Assembly: GCA_023391335.1 (NCBI GenBank)
Contig: JAEWBG010000077.1
Location: forward strand, 1-64,000
DNA length: 64,000 nt
Origin: Pseudomonadota bacterium
GTDB lineage: Bacteria; Pseudomonadota; Gammaproteobacteria; Steroidobacterales; Steroidobacteraceae
Direction: 5' to 3'
Below are positions 1-8,742 of the stretch, one piece after another. Position numbers and translations under genes: made by a program. The notes below the pieces were generated by a model that saw only the letters and a list, made by a program, of their open reading frames with translations, was not told where the DNA came from and did no database searches. Each line of letters opens with the position of its first letter. Within the stretch, counting starts at the first letter, position 1.

Positions 1-26
1 CCCGTTTCCCGTTTCCCGTTTCCCGT
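1..26. repeat. Heptad tandem repeat CCCGTTT after era
   Basis: The unit CCCGTTT is repeated three full times plus CCCGT at the very edge of the window. It ends four bases short of the era stop codon (TAG, 30-32 on the minus strand). The element may continue outside the window, so a second opposed arm cannot be assessed. It belongs with the other 7-nt-period boundary repeats listed here. Confidence 0.85.
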
Positions 27-29
27 CGG

Positions 30-950
30 CTACGTCTCGTATCCCAACTGCCGCAATGCCGTCTCGTTATCGGACCAGTTTTCCTTCACTTTCACCCACA
101 GCTCGAGGTGCACCGATTTGCCGAACAGGTGCGACATTTCCAGCCGCGCAGCGCGACCGACCTCTTTGAGTTGCTCCCCGCCCTGCCCGATCACAATCGC
201 TTTTTGACCGCTGCGCTCAACCCAGATGACTGCGTTGACTAGTAAGCGGCCCTCCTCTTCCTTGAACTGCTCGATGGCGACCGTCAAACCATATGGCAGC
301 TCTTGTCGCAGCCGCCAGGTGAGCTTCTCGCGCACGATCTCCGCGGCTTGAAATTGCTCACTGCGATCCGTGACTTGCTCCGGCGGAAAGTGCGGTGGGG
401 AAAGCGGCAAGTGTTTCGCGATGGTCCCGGGCAGCGAATCCAAGTTGCTGCCCTTCATGGCAGACAACGGAATGATTTCGACGAACGCGGCTTGCCGATT
501 CAACTCTTCGATAAACGGTAGCAAGCGCTCTTTCGGGAAGACCTTGTCGGTTTTGTTGATCACCAAAATGATGGGCCGATTGAGTTTCGTGAGTTCGGCG
601 AGCACGCGCCTATCCTCGTCCGTCCATACGAGCGCCTCGACGACAAAAATGTTCACGTCGGCGTCTTGCAGTGACGCAAGCGCAGCGCGATTCATGTGTC
701 GATTCATCGCTCGTTTGGCGCCCGAATGGATGCCGGGAGTATCGACAAAGATGATCTGCGCATCATCACGCGTGAGGATGCCGAGGATGCGGTGCCGAGT
801 GGTCTGCGGTTTTGGGCTGACGATGCTGATCTTGCGGCCCAGCAGCGTATTGAGCAGCGTGGATTTGCCGACGTTCGGACGGCCAACGATCGCCGCGAAA
901 CCGCAGCGGTAGGTATCAGGCGTATCGTTCTGGGATGCGGAATCGTTCAC
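30..950 (-). CDS. era: GTPase Era
   Basis: Era is an essential GTPase that binds the 3' end of 16S rRNA and assists small-subunit maturation at the inner face of the membrane. The 306-residue protein has the G1 motif GRPNVGKST (23-31), G3 DTPG (70-73), G4 NKTD (132-135), G5 around SAM (163-165), and a C-terminal KH domain with GQGGEQLK at 255-262. Length is normal for the family. The start ATG overlaps the rnc stop by 4 nt (ATGA), so the two are translationally coupled. It is the last gene of the lepA-lepB-(DUF4845)-rnc-era run that the window shows. Confidence 0.98.
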   Translation of the reverse strand: MNDSASQNDTPDTYRCGFAAIVGRPNVGKSTLLNTLLGRKISIVSPKPQTTRHRILGILTRDDAQIIFVDTPGIHSGAKRAMNRHMNRAALASLQDADVNIFVVEALVWTDEDRRVLAELTKLNRPIILVINKTDKVFPKERLLPFIEELNRQAAFVEIIPLSAMKGSNLDSLPGTIAKHLPLSPPHFPPEQVTDRSEQFQAAEIVREKLTWRLRQELPYGLTVAIEQFKEEEGRLLVNAVIWVERSGQKAIVIGQGGEQLKEVGRAARLEMSHLFGKSVHLELWVKVKENWSDNETALRQLGYET

Positions 951-1639
951 GGTCGCGGGGATAACAGTTCGGAAATGGAGTCCAGCGCGAGCTGGGCCGC
1001 CGCTTGTTCGGCGCGACGCCGGCTGGCGCCTTGTGCCTGAGTGCGAATTCCAAGACTCGCCACGGAACAGCTCACCTGGAACATCTGGTTATGGGCTTCG
1101 CCCGAAACCGACTCCACCACATAGCTGGGCAGCGGAAGGCCACGGGCCTGTAGTGCTTCTTGCAAACGGGTCTTTGGATCTTTCAGTTCCGCTGCGCTCG
1201 GGAGCTTGTCCATGCGCGGCGCCAACAATCGTTCGATGACTTGAGCTGCGGCATCGAATCCGCCATCGAGATAGATCGAACCGAATACGGCTTCCAAGGT
1301 ATCAGCAAGGATCGACTTGCGACGGAAGCCACCCGACTTGAGCTCGCCCGATCCAAGGCGAAGTTGATCGCCCAATCCGATTTCCGACGCGACGACAGCA
1401 AGTGCCTCGCCGCTCACGAGGCTCGCGCGAAATCGCGAAAGATCGCCCTCGTCTGCATCGCCGAACTCGCGAAACACGAGCATGGCAACGACGCAGTTCA
1501 AGACTGCGTCGCCTAGGAACTCGAGTCGCTCGTTATTTGGACCGCCTGCGCTGCGATGCGTGAGCGCAGCTTCCAGCAAAGCAGGGTCCTGGCACTGATA
1601 TCCCAGTGCGTCGCGCAACCATTCCGCTGCAATTTTCAA
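947..1639 (-). CDS. rnc: Ribonuclease III
   Basis: This double-strand-specific endoribonuclease processes rRNA precursors and some mRNAs. In the 230-residue protein the catalytic domain shows the signature NERLEFLGD at 36-44. The four expected acidic residues are E40, D44, D113 and E116, the last two in LADTLEAVFG. A double-stranded RNA-binding domain fills roughly residues 155-220. It overlaps era by 4 nt downstream and follows a small DUF4845 membrane gene upstream, the usual order in this lineage. Confidence 0.98.
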   Translation of the reverse strand: MKIAAEWLRDALGYQCQDPALLEAALTHRSAGGPNNERLEFLGDAVLNCVVAMLVFREFGDADEGDLSRFRASLVSGEALAVVASEIGLGDQLRLGSGELKSGGFRRKSILADTLEAVFGSIYLDGGFDAAAQVIERLLAPRMDKLPSAAELKDPKTRLQEALQARGLPLPSYVVESVSGEAHNQMFQVSCSVASLGIRTQAQGASRRRAEQAAAQLALDSISELLSPRP

Positions 1640-1666
1640 TACTTTATTCGGCGTCCAGCCGAGTCC

Positions 1667-2032
1667 TCACTGGGAAACCGTGACAGTCTTGTCGAAATCG
1701 ACGACGAGCGAGACATTCGCGATGAAGGGGGCTTCAGCTCGATACCAAGCGCGCATGGTCCATCCGCCACCCGTCTTTTTGATCTCGATATCCTTCGGAT
1801 CAAGGCTCTTGATGTCTTCCACTGTCCAACGCTTGTCCAGAGAAGAGCGCAATTCAGCTGGATTCGTTGGAGATCCGGAGTACTCCTTTGCCGTTTGGTC
1901 GAGTGCTCGCACCACGGCCATGTACTCGAAGAACAGCGGCGTCAATCGGATCGCGCCATACAGGCCGAAGCCGAGGATCGCAATGATGACGACCATGCCG
2001 ATGAACGTGGCACCGCGCTGGCGCTGACGCAT
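1667..2032 (-). CDS. DUF4845 family single-pass membrane protein
   Basis: A 121-residue protein begins MRQRQRGATFIGMVVI and has one membrane helix at about residues 8-28, preceded by basic residues. The rest is a short soluble domain ending FDKTVTVSQ. It matches the DUF4845 proteins found between lepB and rnc in pseudomonads and relatives. The N-terminus resembles a pilin-like leader (RGATFIG), but no function is established. The reading frame is open further upstream to 2254. I chose 2032 because the hydrophobic domain starts there and a GGGAG ribosome-binding site lies just before it. Confidence 0.85.
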   Translation of the reverse strand: MRQRQRGATFIGMVVIIAILGFGLYGAIRLTPLFFEYMAVVRALDQTAKEYSGSPTNPAELRSSLDKRWTVEDIKSLDPKDIEIKKTGGGWTMRAWYRAEAPFIANVSLVVDFDKTVTVSQ

Positions 2033-2178
2033 ACAGAGCTCCCGTGGTATGTGCGGAGAATTCAGGTTATGTCGCTGAGCGTGGCGAACGATACCTGATT
2101 TGCCGACAGGCATCATTTCGGGGACTCGCAGATCGGGCAGTCGAGCACATTCCCCTACGGAGCAGCGCAGCCATGGTC

Positions 2179-3195
2179 TTACTTGATTGCCGATCCGATG
2201 CGGTCCCACAACACTGTCCAATGTGTCAGCGACCAAACCTTCAGGTTTAGCCATATGCGTACTGCCTTGCCGACCAAATTCCGCTCGGGGACGAAGCCAA
2301 CCTCTTCATACCGGCTATCGCGACTGTTGTCGCGGTTATCGCCCATGAAGAAGTAATGACCGGCAGGGACAACCGCATCGAAGTCTCGAGTCACGAATGT
2401 ACGTTCGGGGATAAACATGACGCGATGCTCTGCCCCTGTCAGCGACTCCTTCCCTTCGATCGCATCATCGTAAAGAGGATTGGGCAACGGGCTGTGGTAT
2501 GGGCCCGTTTCGATCATGGGCACCAATTCGCCATTGATGAAGACCTGCCGGCCGCGCACCACGATGTGATCGCCGGGCAACCCCACCAATCGCTTGATGT
2601 AGTTCGTCGACGGGTCTGATGGCAGGCGGAAAACGATCACGTCGCCGCGCTTGGGATCGTGAATCGAAACGATCTTTTCGTTAATGACCGGAAGTCGCAG
2701 GCCATATGTGAACTTGTTGACGAAGATGAAATCGCCGTCGAGCAGCGTCGGCATCATCGAATCCGATGGGATCCGAAACGGCTCGAATAAGAACGAGCGG
2801 ATCAGAAGGACGATGAGAATGACCGGAAAGAACGACTTTGCGTATTCGGCGCTCGTCGACATCGGCAACGCATCGGCTTGTGAGCGACCAAGTTGCGCCG
2901 CCAGAGCCATGCGTCGGTGCCGCAACACCCAGCTTTCGATCGCCCAGATCACGCCCGTCACCGCGGTCGCCAAGACCAGCACGAGACTGAAATCGAATGC
3001 ATTGGAGCGAAACAAGCGGCGGACCGTGAGCACGCCGAGGATCAGCAGGACCCAGCGCAGTCCACGGATCCAATGAGCCACCGGTTCCGAAGGCGTTCGC
3101 ATACGTCTTTGCGGTGCGAACACCAGATCGTCGATCAGCAACACCAGCGCCAATACCAGCGCCGCCACAAACAACACGGAGGTGAAGGAGTCCAA
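2179..3195 (-). CDS. lepB: Signal peptidase I
   Basis: LepB is the inner-membrane serine protease that removes signal peptides from exported proteins. The catalytic serine is S146 in IPSDSMMPT and the general-base lysine is K201 in NYIKRLVGLPGD. The C-terminal GDNRDNSRDSR box is present. The 338-residue protein has hydrophobic segments at about 4-24, 47-60, 70-90 and 121-137. That is more than the two of E. coli LepB, so its topology may differ. The start is TTG (3193-3195) with AGGA about 8 nt upstream. It lies between lepA and the DUF4845 gene. Confidence 0.95.
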   Translation of the reverse strand: MDSFTSVLFVAALVLALVLLIDDLVFAPQRRMRTPSEPVAHWIRGLRWVLLILGVLTVRRLFRSNAFDFSLVLVLATAVTGVIWAIESWVLRHRRMALAAQLGRSQADALPMSTSAEYAKSFFPVILIVLLIRSFLFEPFRIPSDSMMPTLLDGDFIFVNKFTYGLRLPVINEKIVSIHDPKRGDVIVFRLPSDPSTNYIKRLVGLPGDHIVVRGRQVFINGELVPMIETGPYHSPLPNPLYDDAIEGKESLTGAEHRVMFIPERTFVTRDFDAVVPAGHYFFMGDNRDNSRDSRYEEVGFVPERNLVGKAVRIWLNLKVWSLTHWTVLWDRIGSAIK

Positions 3196-3225
3196 CGTTG
3201 TGTCCTGCTGTGCCCGCGTAGCGGA

Positions 3226-5028
3226 TTATGAGTTCTTGTCCTTACCGACCTGCAGCACGGCGAGAAATGCCTCTTGCGGAATTTCCACCGATCCAACCTG
3301 CTTCATGCGCTTCTTGCCTTCTTTCTGCTTCTCGAGCAGCTTGCGCTTACGACTAATGTCGCCGCCGTAGCACTTGGCAGTCACGTTCTTGCGCAACGCT
3401 TTCACCGTTGCACGAGCGACAACGTGGCTACCGATCGCCGCCTGCACCGCGACTTCGAACATTTGCCGTGGGATCAATTCCTGCATCTTGTCCACGAGCT
3501 CTCGCCCCCGCTGATACGCGTTGTCGCGGTGAACAATGATCGAGAGCGCATCCACGCGATCGCCGTTGATCAGCACATCGAGTTTGACCAGCGGCGCACC
3601 TTCGAAGCGATTGAACTCATAGTCGAACGAGGCATAGCCGCGGCTGACCGACTTCAAGCGATCGAAGAAGTCGAGCACGACTTCGGCCAGCGGCATTTCG
3701 TATTGCAGCGAAACTTGGTTGCCCAAGTACTGCATTTTGGTCTGCCGACCGCGTTTCTCGGTACAAAGCTTGATCACGGCACCCACGTGTTCCGGCGGAA
3801 GCAGGATGTTGGCCGTGATGATCGGCTCCCGCAGCTCTTCGATTTCATTGGATGGCGGTAACTTCGACGGATTGTCGACATACTCGGTCGAGCCATCCGT
3901 CTTCGCGACCTCATAGACGACGGTCGGGGCACTGGTGACGAGAGCCAAGTTGTACTCGCGCTCCAATCGCTCTTGCACGATGTCCATGTGCAGAAGCCCC
4001 AAGAATCCGCAGCGGAAGCCAAATCCTAGCGCCGTCGATACCTCAGGCTCATAGTGCAGTGCCGAGTCGTTGAGCTTGAGCTTTGCGAGGGCGTCGCGGA
4101 ATGATTCGTAGTCTTCGGAGTTGACGGGAAACAAACCCGCAAACACCCGTGGTTGAACTTGTTTGAAGCCGGCGAGCGGGGCATCGCATGGACGAGCATC
4201 CAACGTGATGGTGTCGCCGACGGGAGCGCCGTTGATGTCCTTGATCCCCGCGATCACAAACCCGACTTCGCCTGTCGCCAGAGTCTCGCTTGGCAGGGAT
4301 TTCGGCGTGAAGCGTCCGAGCTTATCGACCGTATGTGCGCGGCCCGTCGACCACACGCGGATCTTGGCGCCCGTCTTCAGCGAACCGTTCATCACTCGGA
4401 CCAACGAGACAACGCCGACATAGTTGTCGAACCACGAATCGATGATCAATGCTTGGAGTGGCCCGTCCGGGTCGCCCTTCGGCGGCGGAATGCGGCGCAC
4501 GAGTTCCTCCAAGAGCTCTGGGACGTGCTCGCCTGTCTTGGCACTGACGCGTAGTGCATCGCCAGCTTCGATGCCGATGATCTCTTCGATCTCTTTGATG
4601 ACTCGATCCGGATCGGCCGACGGCAAATCGATCTTGTTCAGGACCGGGACGACTTCGAGGCCCTGATCCAAGGCCGTATAGCAGTTCGCGACGCTTTGAG
4701 CTTCAACGCCCTGCGCCGCATCGACCACTAAGAGCGCCCCCTCGCAGGCGGCGAGGGAACGCGAGACCTCATAGGAAAAGTCGACGTGCCCAGGTGTGTC
4801 GATGAGATTCAGTTGATAGGTCTGCCCGTCCTTGGAGCGAAATCGTAGCGAGACACTCTGCGCCTTGATGGTGATGCCGCGCTCGCGTTCCAAGTCCATG
4901 GAATCGAGGACCTGCGCTTCCATCTCTCGATCCGCCAATCCGCCGCAAAGCTGGATGAAGCGGTCGGCAAGCGTGGACTTACCGTGGTCGACGTGGGCGA
5001 TGATGGAAAAATTGCGGATCAGCTTCAT
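3226..5028 (-). CDS. lepA: Elongation factor 4 (LepA)
   Basis: LepA is a translational GTPase implicated in ribosome back-translocation and subunit biogenesis. The 600-residue protein starts MKLIRNFSIIAHVDHGKST, with the P-loop at 11-19, followed by DTPGHVDF (G3) and NKIDLP (G4), and carries the typical LepA C-terminal domain. The frame stays open to 5208. The upstream 60 codons are not family-like, so the ATG at 5028 is chosen. It heads the lepA-lepB-DUF4845-rnc-era run. The gene before it encodes a small glutaredoxin-like protein. Confidence 0.98.
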   Translation of the reverse strand: MKLIRNFSIIAHVDHGKSTLADRFIQLCGGLADREMEAQVLDSMDLERERGITIKAQSVSLRFRSKDGQTYQLNLIDTPGHVDFSYEVSRSLAACEGALLVVDAAQGVEAQSVANCYTALDQGLEVVPVLNKIDLPSADPDRVIKEIEEIIGIEAGDALRVSAKTGEHVPELLEELVRRIPPPKGDPDGPLQALIIDSWFDNYVGVVSLVRVMNGSLKTGAKIRVWSTGRAHTVDKLGRFTPKSLPSETLATGEVGFVIAGIKDINGAPVGDTITLDARPCDAPLAGFKQVQPRVFAGLFPVNSEDYESFRDALAKLKLNDSALHYEPEVSTALGFGFRCGFLGLLHMDIVQERLEREYNLALVTSAPTVVYEVAKTDGSTEYVDNPSKLPPSNEIEELREPIITANILLPPEHVGAVIKLCTEKRGRQTKMQYLGNQVSLQYEMPLAEVVLDFFDRLKSVSRGYASFDYEFNRFEGAPLVKLDVLINGDRVDALSIIVHRDNAYQRGRELVDKMQELIPRQMFEVAVQAAIGSHVVARATVKALRKNVTAKCYGGDISRKRKLLEKQKEGKKRMKQVGSVEIPQEAFLAVLQVGKDKNS

Positions 5029-5208
5029 CAGATCGTAACGGCACAAGGCGCATAGGTGAGCCGCTCGCGTCCCGCCGAATTGGCTTCGATTTGGAGGCGA
5101 CGGCAGTGGCCGCAAGGCCAGCGCCTTGAAGCGGGCGCGGATTATAGCGGAGGAAGCAGGCGTACACCCGACTGGTTCAGGCTGGAGGGAATCTGCGGAC
5201 CCGGACAC

Positions 5209-5445
5209 TCACGTCAGGTAGCGACTCACCCGTTCGGCGTCCAATCGGTAGTTACAGACGAAATCGCCATCGGCGAGCAGCACGGGGATGCGCTTGCCGT
5301 ATTTCCGCTCAAGGTCGGGATCCGCGGAAACATCCACGACCTGCACTCTTGCCGCCTCCTGGGGATCGAGCAACTGAGCCAGCTCCGCCATCATTTCGTC
5401 GCACAGTGAACAGCCCGGCCGGTGATAAATCGTCCACTGGACCAT
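5209..5445 (-). CDS. Glutaredoxin-like thiol protein (DUF836 type)
   Basis: A 78-residue thioredoxin-fold protein with the redox motif C12-S-L-C15 (GCSLCDEM), the cis-proline in KRIPVLLADG, and a C-terminal helix RLDAERVSRYL. It resembles the DUF836/YbfF-like glutaredoxins. A role in thiol-disulfide exchange is inferred from the fold, and the substrate is unknown. It lies between rseB (5554) and lepA. In pseudomonads mucC and mucD occupy this interval, so the gene replaces them here. Confidence 0.8.
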   Translation of the reverse strand: MVQWTIYHRPGCSLCDEMMAELAQLLDPQEAARVQVVDVSADPDLERKYGKRIPVLLADGDFVCNYRLDAERVSRYLT

Positions 5446-5553
5446 TGAGGCGCCTACTTCCGATTCAGTTGAATTGAGCGGACGGCTGAGACATCAATCG
5501 AGGGCTGGGTTGCCGTGATGGAAGTCTGGTCTATCGAGACATGGGGGAGCGCG

Positions 5554-6561
5554 TTACTTGGTCGGAGCGCCACGAGCGATCGCGCGCGGATCGGCAGGCC
5601 CCTCTTTCGTCACACCCGACGCAATGGCCTCCACAGTGGCAGCAGGCACTTCGCCGACTGCGGTCACTTGATGACCGTCCAAGTTACGCGAGTACGCGAA
5701 CGCAGCGCCCACCTTCGCCAGCCCGTTCATGACTTCTGTCTGTGGATTGCGCGGCTCGATGAAGACCGAGACCGACGCGAGTCCGTCCGAATACACGAGA
5801 TGCTGCACCGGGACTGATGAGCCCGCGATGATTTGCATTCTCCAACTGGTCAAACGAAATCCCGCCGGCAGGCGAATGACGTTCCATCCGGTTTCCATGT
5901 TCGCTTGAGCCTGCTGCACGTCCTGTCGCATCCATTGGAAACCGTCAGCAGCGACCGAGGGCTTCAAACTCGATGCCGGAATACGATCGCGGAAATTGAG
6001 CTCTGCGAATAGGATCTGCTCGATCACGTTGCCGTTGCTATCGCATAGCTGAGACTTCAGCGGCATCGCGGTTTCATCATCCAACCACAACCGATAGCCA
6101 TAGCGGAACTGATCGCGCGGCTGCACGAGAATCAGCTGGGTCTTGCGACCGAGCGCCTTCGTGAAAGCGCCCTTCTCGATGCTGTAATGCGACTCGAGCT
6201 GCTCGTTATAACTGGGCACCGTGGAGATGAGCGTGTTCTCATCGGTGCGCTTCTCCACCAGCACCGTCTTACGGTCTGGCAAATAGCACACGACCTCGTC
6301 TTCATTGCGAATGATTTCGCGACCGCTGCCGTCCAGAGAAACCAAGCGTTCGGTGACCTGACCGCGCCGATCCACGCGGTGAATGATGCGCATCGTTTCC
6401 GAACGCGAATCGCGCACGTGAAAGAAGCGTCCTTCGTAGTTGCGCGATGCGAGCGACTGCGACATGCGCTCGAGCCACTCGCGAGCTTCCCGATCGCCCG
6501 CGTGCGCAAGCCCCGCAAGCGTGAGCGAGAGCAGCGCGAATGAGACCGTAAGCCGCGACAT
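5554..6561 (-). CDS. rseB: Sigma-E regulatory protein RseB (MucB)
   Basis: RseB is the periplasmic protein that binds RseA and shields it from DegS-type cleavage until envelope stress displaces it. The 335-residue protein has a signal peptide (1-21, ending LAGLAHA) and a MucB/RseB-type body, with the lipid-binding half starting EAREWLERMSQSLASRNYEG. The ATG overlaps the rseA stop by one base (TGATG), so it is coupled to rseA. No mucC or degP/mucD homologue follows. The C-terminus ends PRAIARGAPTK. Confidence 0.93.
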   Translation of the reverse strand: MSRLTVSFALLSLTLAGLAHAGDREAREWLERMSQSLASRNYEGRFFHVRDSRSETMRIIHRVDRRGQVTERLVSLDGSGREIIRNEDEVVCYLPDRKTVLVEKRTDENTLISTVPSYNEQLESHYSIEKGAFTKALGRKTQLILVQPRDQFRYGYRLWLDDETAMPLKSQLCDSNGNVIEQILFAELNFRDRIPASSLKPSVAADGFQWMRQDVQQAQANMETGWNVIRLPAGFRLTSWRMQIIAGSSVPVQHLVYSDGLASVSVFIEPRNPQTEVMNGLAKVGAAFAYSRNLDGHQVTAVGEVPAATVEAIASGVTKEGPADPRAIARGAPTK

Positions 6562-7205
6562 CAGTGTTTTTGAGCCGGATTGGATGCCGCCTGATTTTCG
6601 GCATCGCCCTTCTCTGTGGTGACTTTTACTTTGACATCGTCTGGATTTTCTACGGCTTCGTCGTCCTCGGACAACACACCGCTGAGCAAGGTGCGCCGAC
6701 TCAAAGGCGAGGTGAATTCGCTGTGTGCGACGACATAATTGGTCAGCCGTGTCGCCGGTACGAAGGACAGGTCTTGCGTCGCGACTGGCACCACGTAGCT
6801 CGGCTCTGAGCTCGCCGGCGCTGCCGCTACGATAGCGGGAGCAGTCGCATTCTCGGCTGGTGGCTGGGCAATGCGTTGAATCGACAACACGGCGATCGCG
6901 ACGCTCGCGGCAATCCCAACACCCGACAACGGACGGGCAAATCGCTCGAATGATTTCGCGGCACGACGCCTCGGGGCGGACTGAATTTGGGGTTCGGATT
7001 CGATTCGAGCCATCAACGTTTCGGCGAACTGCCGAGATGGCGCTTGGACTTGTCCGCGCAATGCCTCTCCGATCAGCGCGTAACGTCCCATGGATTGCCG
7101 CAACTCGGCGTCGCGGCCGACTCGCTTCAGGAGCAGGTCCATTTCTTGATCCGCCAATTCTCCGTCCAAACAGGCGGAAAGCTGCTCTCTAATCGAATCG
7201 CTCAT
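6561..7205 (-). CDS. rseA: Anti-sigma-E factor RseA (MucA)
   Basis: RseA is an inner-membrane anti-sigma factor that holds RpoE inactive and is cut stepwise (a DegS-type protease, then RseP) during envelope stress. The 214-residue product starts MSDSIREQLSACLDGELADQE, matching the RseA N-terminal sigma-binding domain. It has one membrane helix at about 93-110 (GVGIAASVAIAVLSIQ) and a periplasmic tail. The frame also offers a GTG at 7250, but the family N-terminus begins at the ATG used here. RseP, which would cleave it, is encoded at 54-56 kb in the same window. Confidence 0.92.
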   Translation of the reverse strand: MSDSIREQLSACLDGELADQEMDLLLKRVGRDAELRQSMGRYALIGEALRGQVQAPSRQFAETLMARIESEPQIQSAPRRRAAKSFERFARPLSGVGIAASVAIAVLSIQRIAQPPAENATAPAIVAAAPASSEPSYVVPVATQDLSFVPATRLTNYVVAHSEFTSPLSRRTLLSGVLSEDDEAVENPDDVKVKVTTEKGDAENQAASNPAQKH

Positions 7206-7299
7206 ACCTTCGTCACCACTCCCAATAAAGACATTCTCTGCAAACTCCACTCCCCTGACAGTGCCACTTGACTTAAGTTGCTCTCAGTTCTCCTGAGAC

Positions 7300-7875
7300 T
7301 CAGTCCAACAGCGGCTTCAGTTTCTTATCGATCGCTTCGCGGGCCCTAAAGATCCGCGAGCGAACTGTACCGACTGGACAGTCCATCGCCTCCGCAATTT
7401 CCTCGTACGACAACCCCTCAAGCTCGCGCAAGACGATTGCCGTGCGCAAGTCTTCTGGAAGTTGCTCCATGGCCCGCTCGACGACGTTGCGGATCTCGTC
7501 CGTCAACAGCACGCCTTCGGGTGTGTCCTCATCCTTCAGGCGCGCCTGGCGCTCATATTGTTCCGGATCCTGCAAATCCAAATCGAAGTCGACCGGCCGC
7601 CGACGATTCGCCACGAGCGCATTCTTCGCCGTGTTGATCGCGATTCGATAAAGCCAAGTGTAAAAGGCACTCTCACCGCGGAACGACGCCAGCGCCCGAT
7701 AAGCCTTCAAGAAAGCTTCTTGTGCTACGTCTTCAGCTTCCGCCGCATCGCTCACGAATCGACTCACGAGCTTCAGCACCCGATGCTGATACTTCATAAC
7801 CAGCAAATTGAAGGCCGCCTTATCGCCAGCCTGCACTCGCTGCACCAATTGTTGGTCGGTATCGTCCTGATTCAT
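7300..7875 (-). CDS. rpoE: RNA polymerase sigma factor RpoE (AlgU)
   Basis: This extracytoplasmic-function sigma factor directs the envelope-stress response. The 191-residue protein has region 2 (VSRFVSDAAEAEDVAQEAF, then FYTWLYRIAINTAKN) and region 4 (GLSYEEIAEAMDCPVGTVRS). It is closely RpoE/AlgU-like and followed by rseA and rseB. A sigma-E-type promoter lies 60-90 nt upstream (7935-7962), so autoregulation is likely. Confidence 0.98.
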   Translation of the reverse strand: MNQDDTDQQLVQRVQAGDKAAFNLLVMKYQHRVLKLVSRFVSDAAEAEDVAQEAFLKAYRALASFRGESAFYTWLYRIAINTAKNALVANRRRPVDFDLDLQDPEQYERQARLKDEDTPEGVLLTDEIRNVVERAMEQLPEDLRTAIVLRELEGLSYEEIAEAMDCPVGTVRSRIFRAREAIDKKLKPLLD

Positions 7876-7934
7876 CGACCGCAGCCCCAGCCCAGCACCA
7901 CGCTAACCGGCACCATGGTCGAAGGGACCGCCTC

Positions 7935-7962
7935 GATAGACTCGGCCCTAACGCGAAAGTTC
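7935..7962 (-). promoter_or_regulatory. Predicted sigma-E promoter of rpoE
   Basis: On the minus strand GAACTT (7957-7962) is followed by a 16-base spacer and TCTATC (7935-7940). This fits the established sigma-E pattern GAACTT-N16-TCTnA with good spacing. The predicted transcription start is about 50 nt before the rpoE ATG. It implies that RpoE drives its own operon. No transcription data are available here. Confidence 0.75.
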
Positions 7963-8001
7963 GGCATTAACGAGATGGAATTCACAGTATCGCGACGCCG
8001 T

Positions 8002-8481
8002 TCACAAAGCGTCTCGTGCCAGCAACGAATCTGTGGCACTGCGAGCGCGGGCGCCGTCGATACGGAGCCTTACGACCAGGCGCCGAAAGTCAACGAGACC
8101 GAGATCGGCTCGGGTGAGCAACATGCTGTTGCGCGGTAAGTTTGCATCGACCGCGTCCCATCGCAACAGCAAAGCCCGAGAACTGACGTAAGAATCGCCG
8201 CATAAGCTGGCCTCCCAGCGCTGACCAGAACGCGAAAGGAACCAGCGGCCGTCTGCATCCCAAATAATCGAGCACAATGAGGCGGGGCCTCGCAGCCATC
8301 CGGCGCGTCGAAATGTCAGCCAAATGAAAGTGCCGACGATGGCCGCCACGACAACACGCAGGACCAAAGGAAAAGCTGTAAAAGATGCCGGCACCATCGC
8401 TGCGGTAGAACTCGTCACCCATGCGAGCGCGCGCGCAGATCGGTGCGAAATCTCAAGGGTGAATGCGGGTGAGCTTGGCAA
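8002..8481 (-). CDS. YgfX (CptA)-like membrane protein
   Basis: A 159-residue protein with a hydrophobic N-terminal third (about residues 18-55). It has the YgfX-like features WDADGRWFL, GDSYVSSRALLLRW and a closing RRLVVRLRID. YgfX is the small inner-membrane partner encoded beside sdhE in many gammaproteobacteria. It was proposed as a toxin acting on MreB/FtsZ and linked to flavinylation. The TTG at 8479-8481 overlaps the sdhE 3' end by 29 nt. No better start is visible, so the start is uncertain. Confidence 0.75.
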   Translation of the reverse strand: MPSSPAFTLEISHRSARALAWVTSSTAAMVPASFTAFPLVLRVVVAAIVGTFIWLTFRRAGWLRGPASLCSIIWDADGRWFLSRSGQRWEASLCGDSYVSSRALLLRWDAVDANLPRNSMLLTRADLGLVDFRRLVVRLRIDGARARSATDSLLARDAL

Positions 8482-8716
8482 TCAGATCAATCCATCTGGT
8501 CTCGGTCGGCGCCTCGCGCTGCGTGACGTATGCGAACAGCAGCGGATCCGGCAGTTCGAGGATCGCCCTAAAGGCTTCTTGTTCGTCCGCCGGGGCCGAA
8601 GGATAACGTTCTTGCAGGTACCGTTCGAGTAGTACGTCCAACTCTCGCATGCCGCGACGGCAGCGCCAACGCAAACGGGCTAACTCCTGCCCAACCGTTT
8701 CGATGCTACTAGACAC
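8453..8716 (-). CDS. sdhE: FAD assembly factor SdhE
   Basis: SdhE promotes covalent FAD attachment to SdhA. The 87-residue protein contains the diagnostic RRGMRELD motif (the RGxxExD FAD-transfer motif). It has the usual small helical length, with aromatic/acidic stretches such as LPDPLLFAYV. The start is GTG (8714-8716). It sits 118 bp downstream of sdhB, overlaps ygfX and is the natural partner of the sdh genes upstream. A repeat element and a palindrome separate it from sdhB, so it may be on its own transcript. Confidence 0.9.
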   Translation of the reverse strand: MSSSIETVGQELARLRWRCRRGMRELDVLLERYLQERYPSAPADEQEAFRAILELPDPLLFAYVTQREAPTETRWIDLIAKLTRIHP

Positions 8717-8742
8717 TGGAAGTGGGACTAAGGCTCAGGGCG

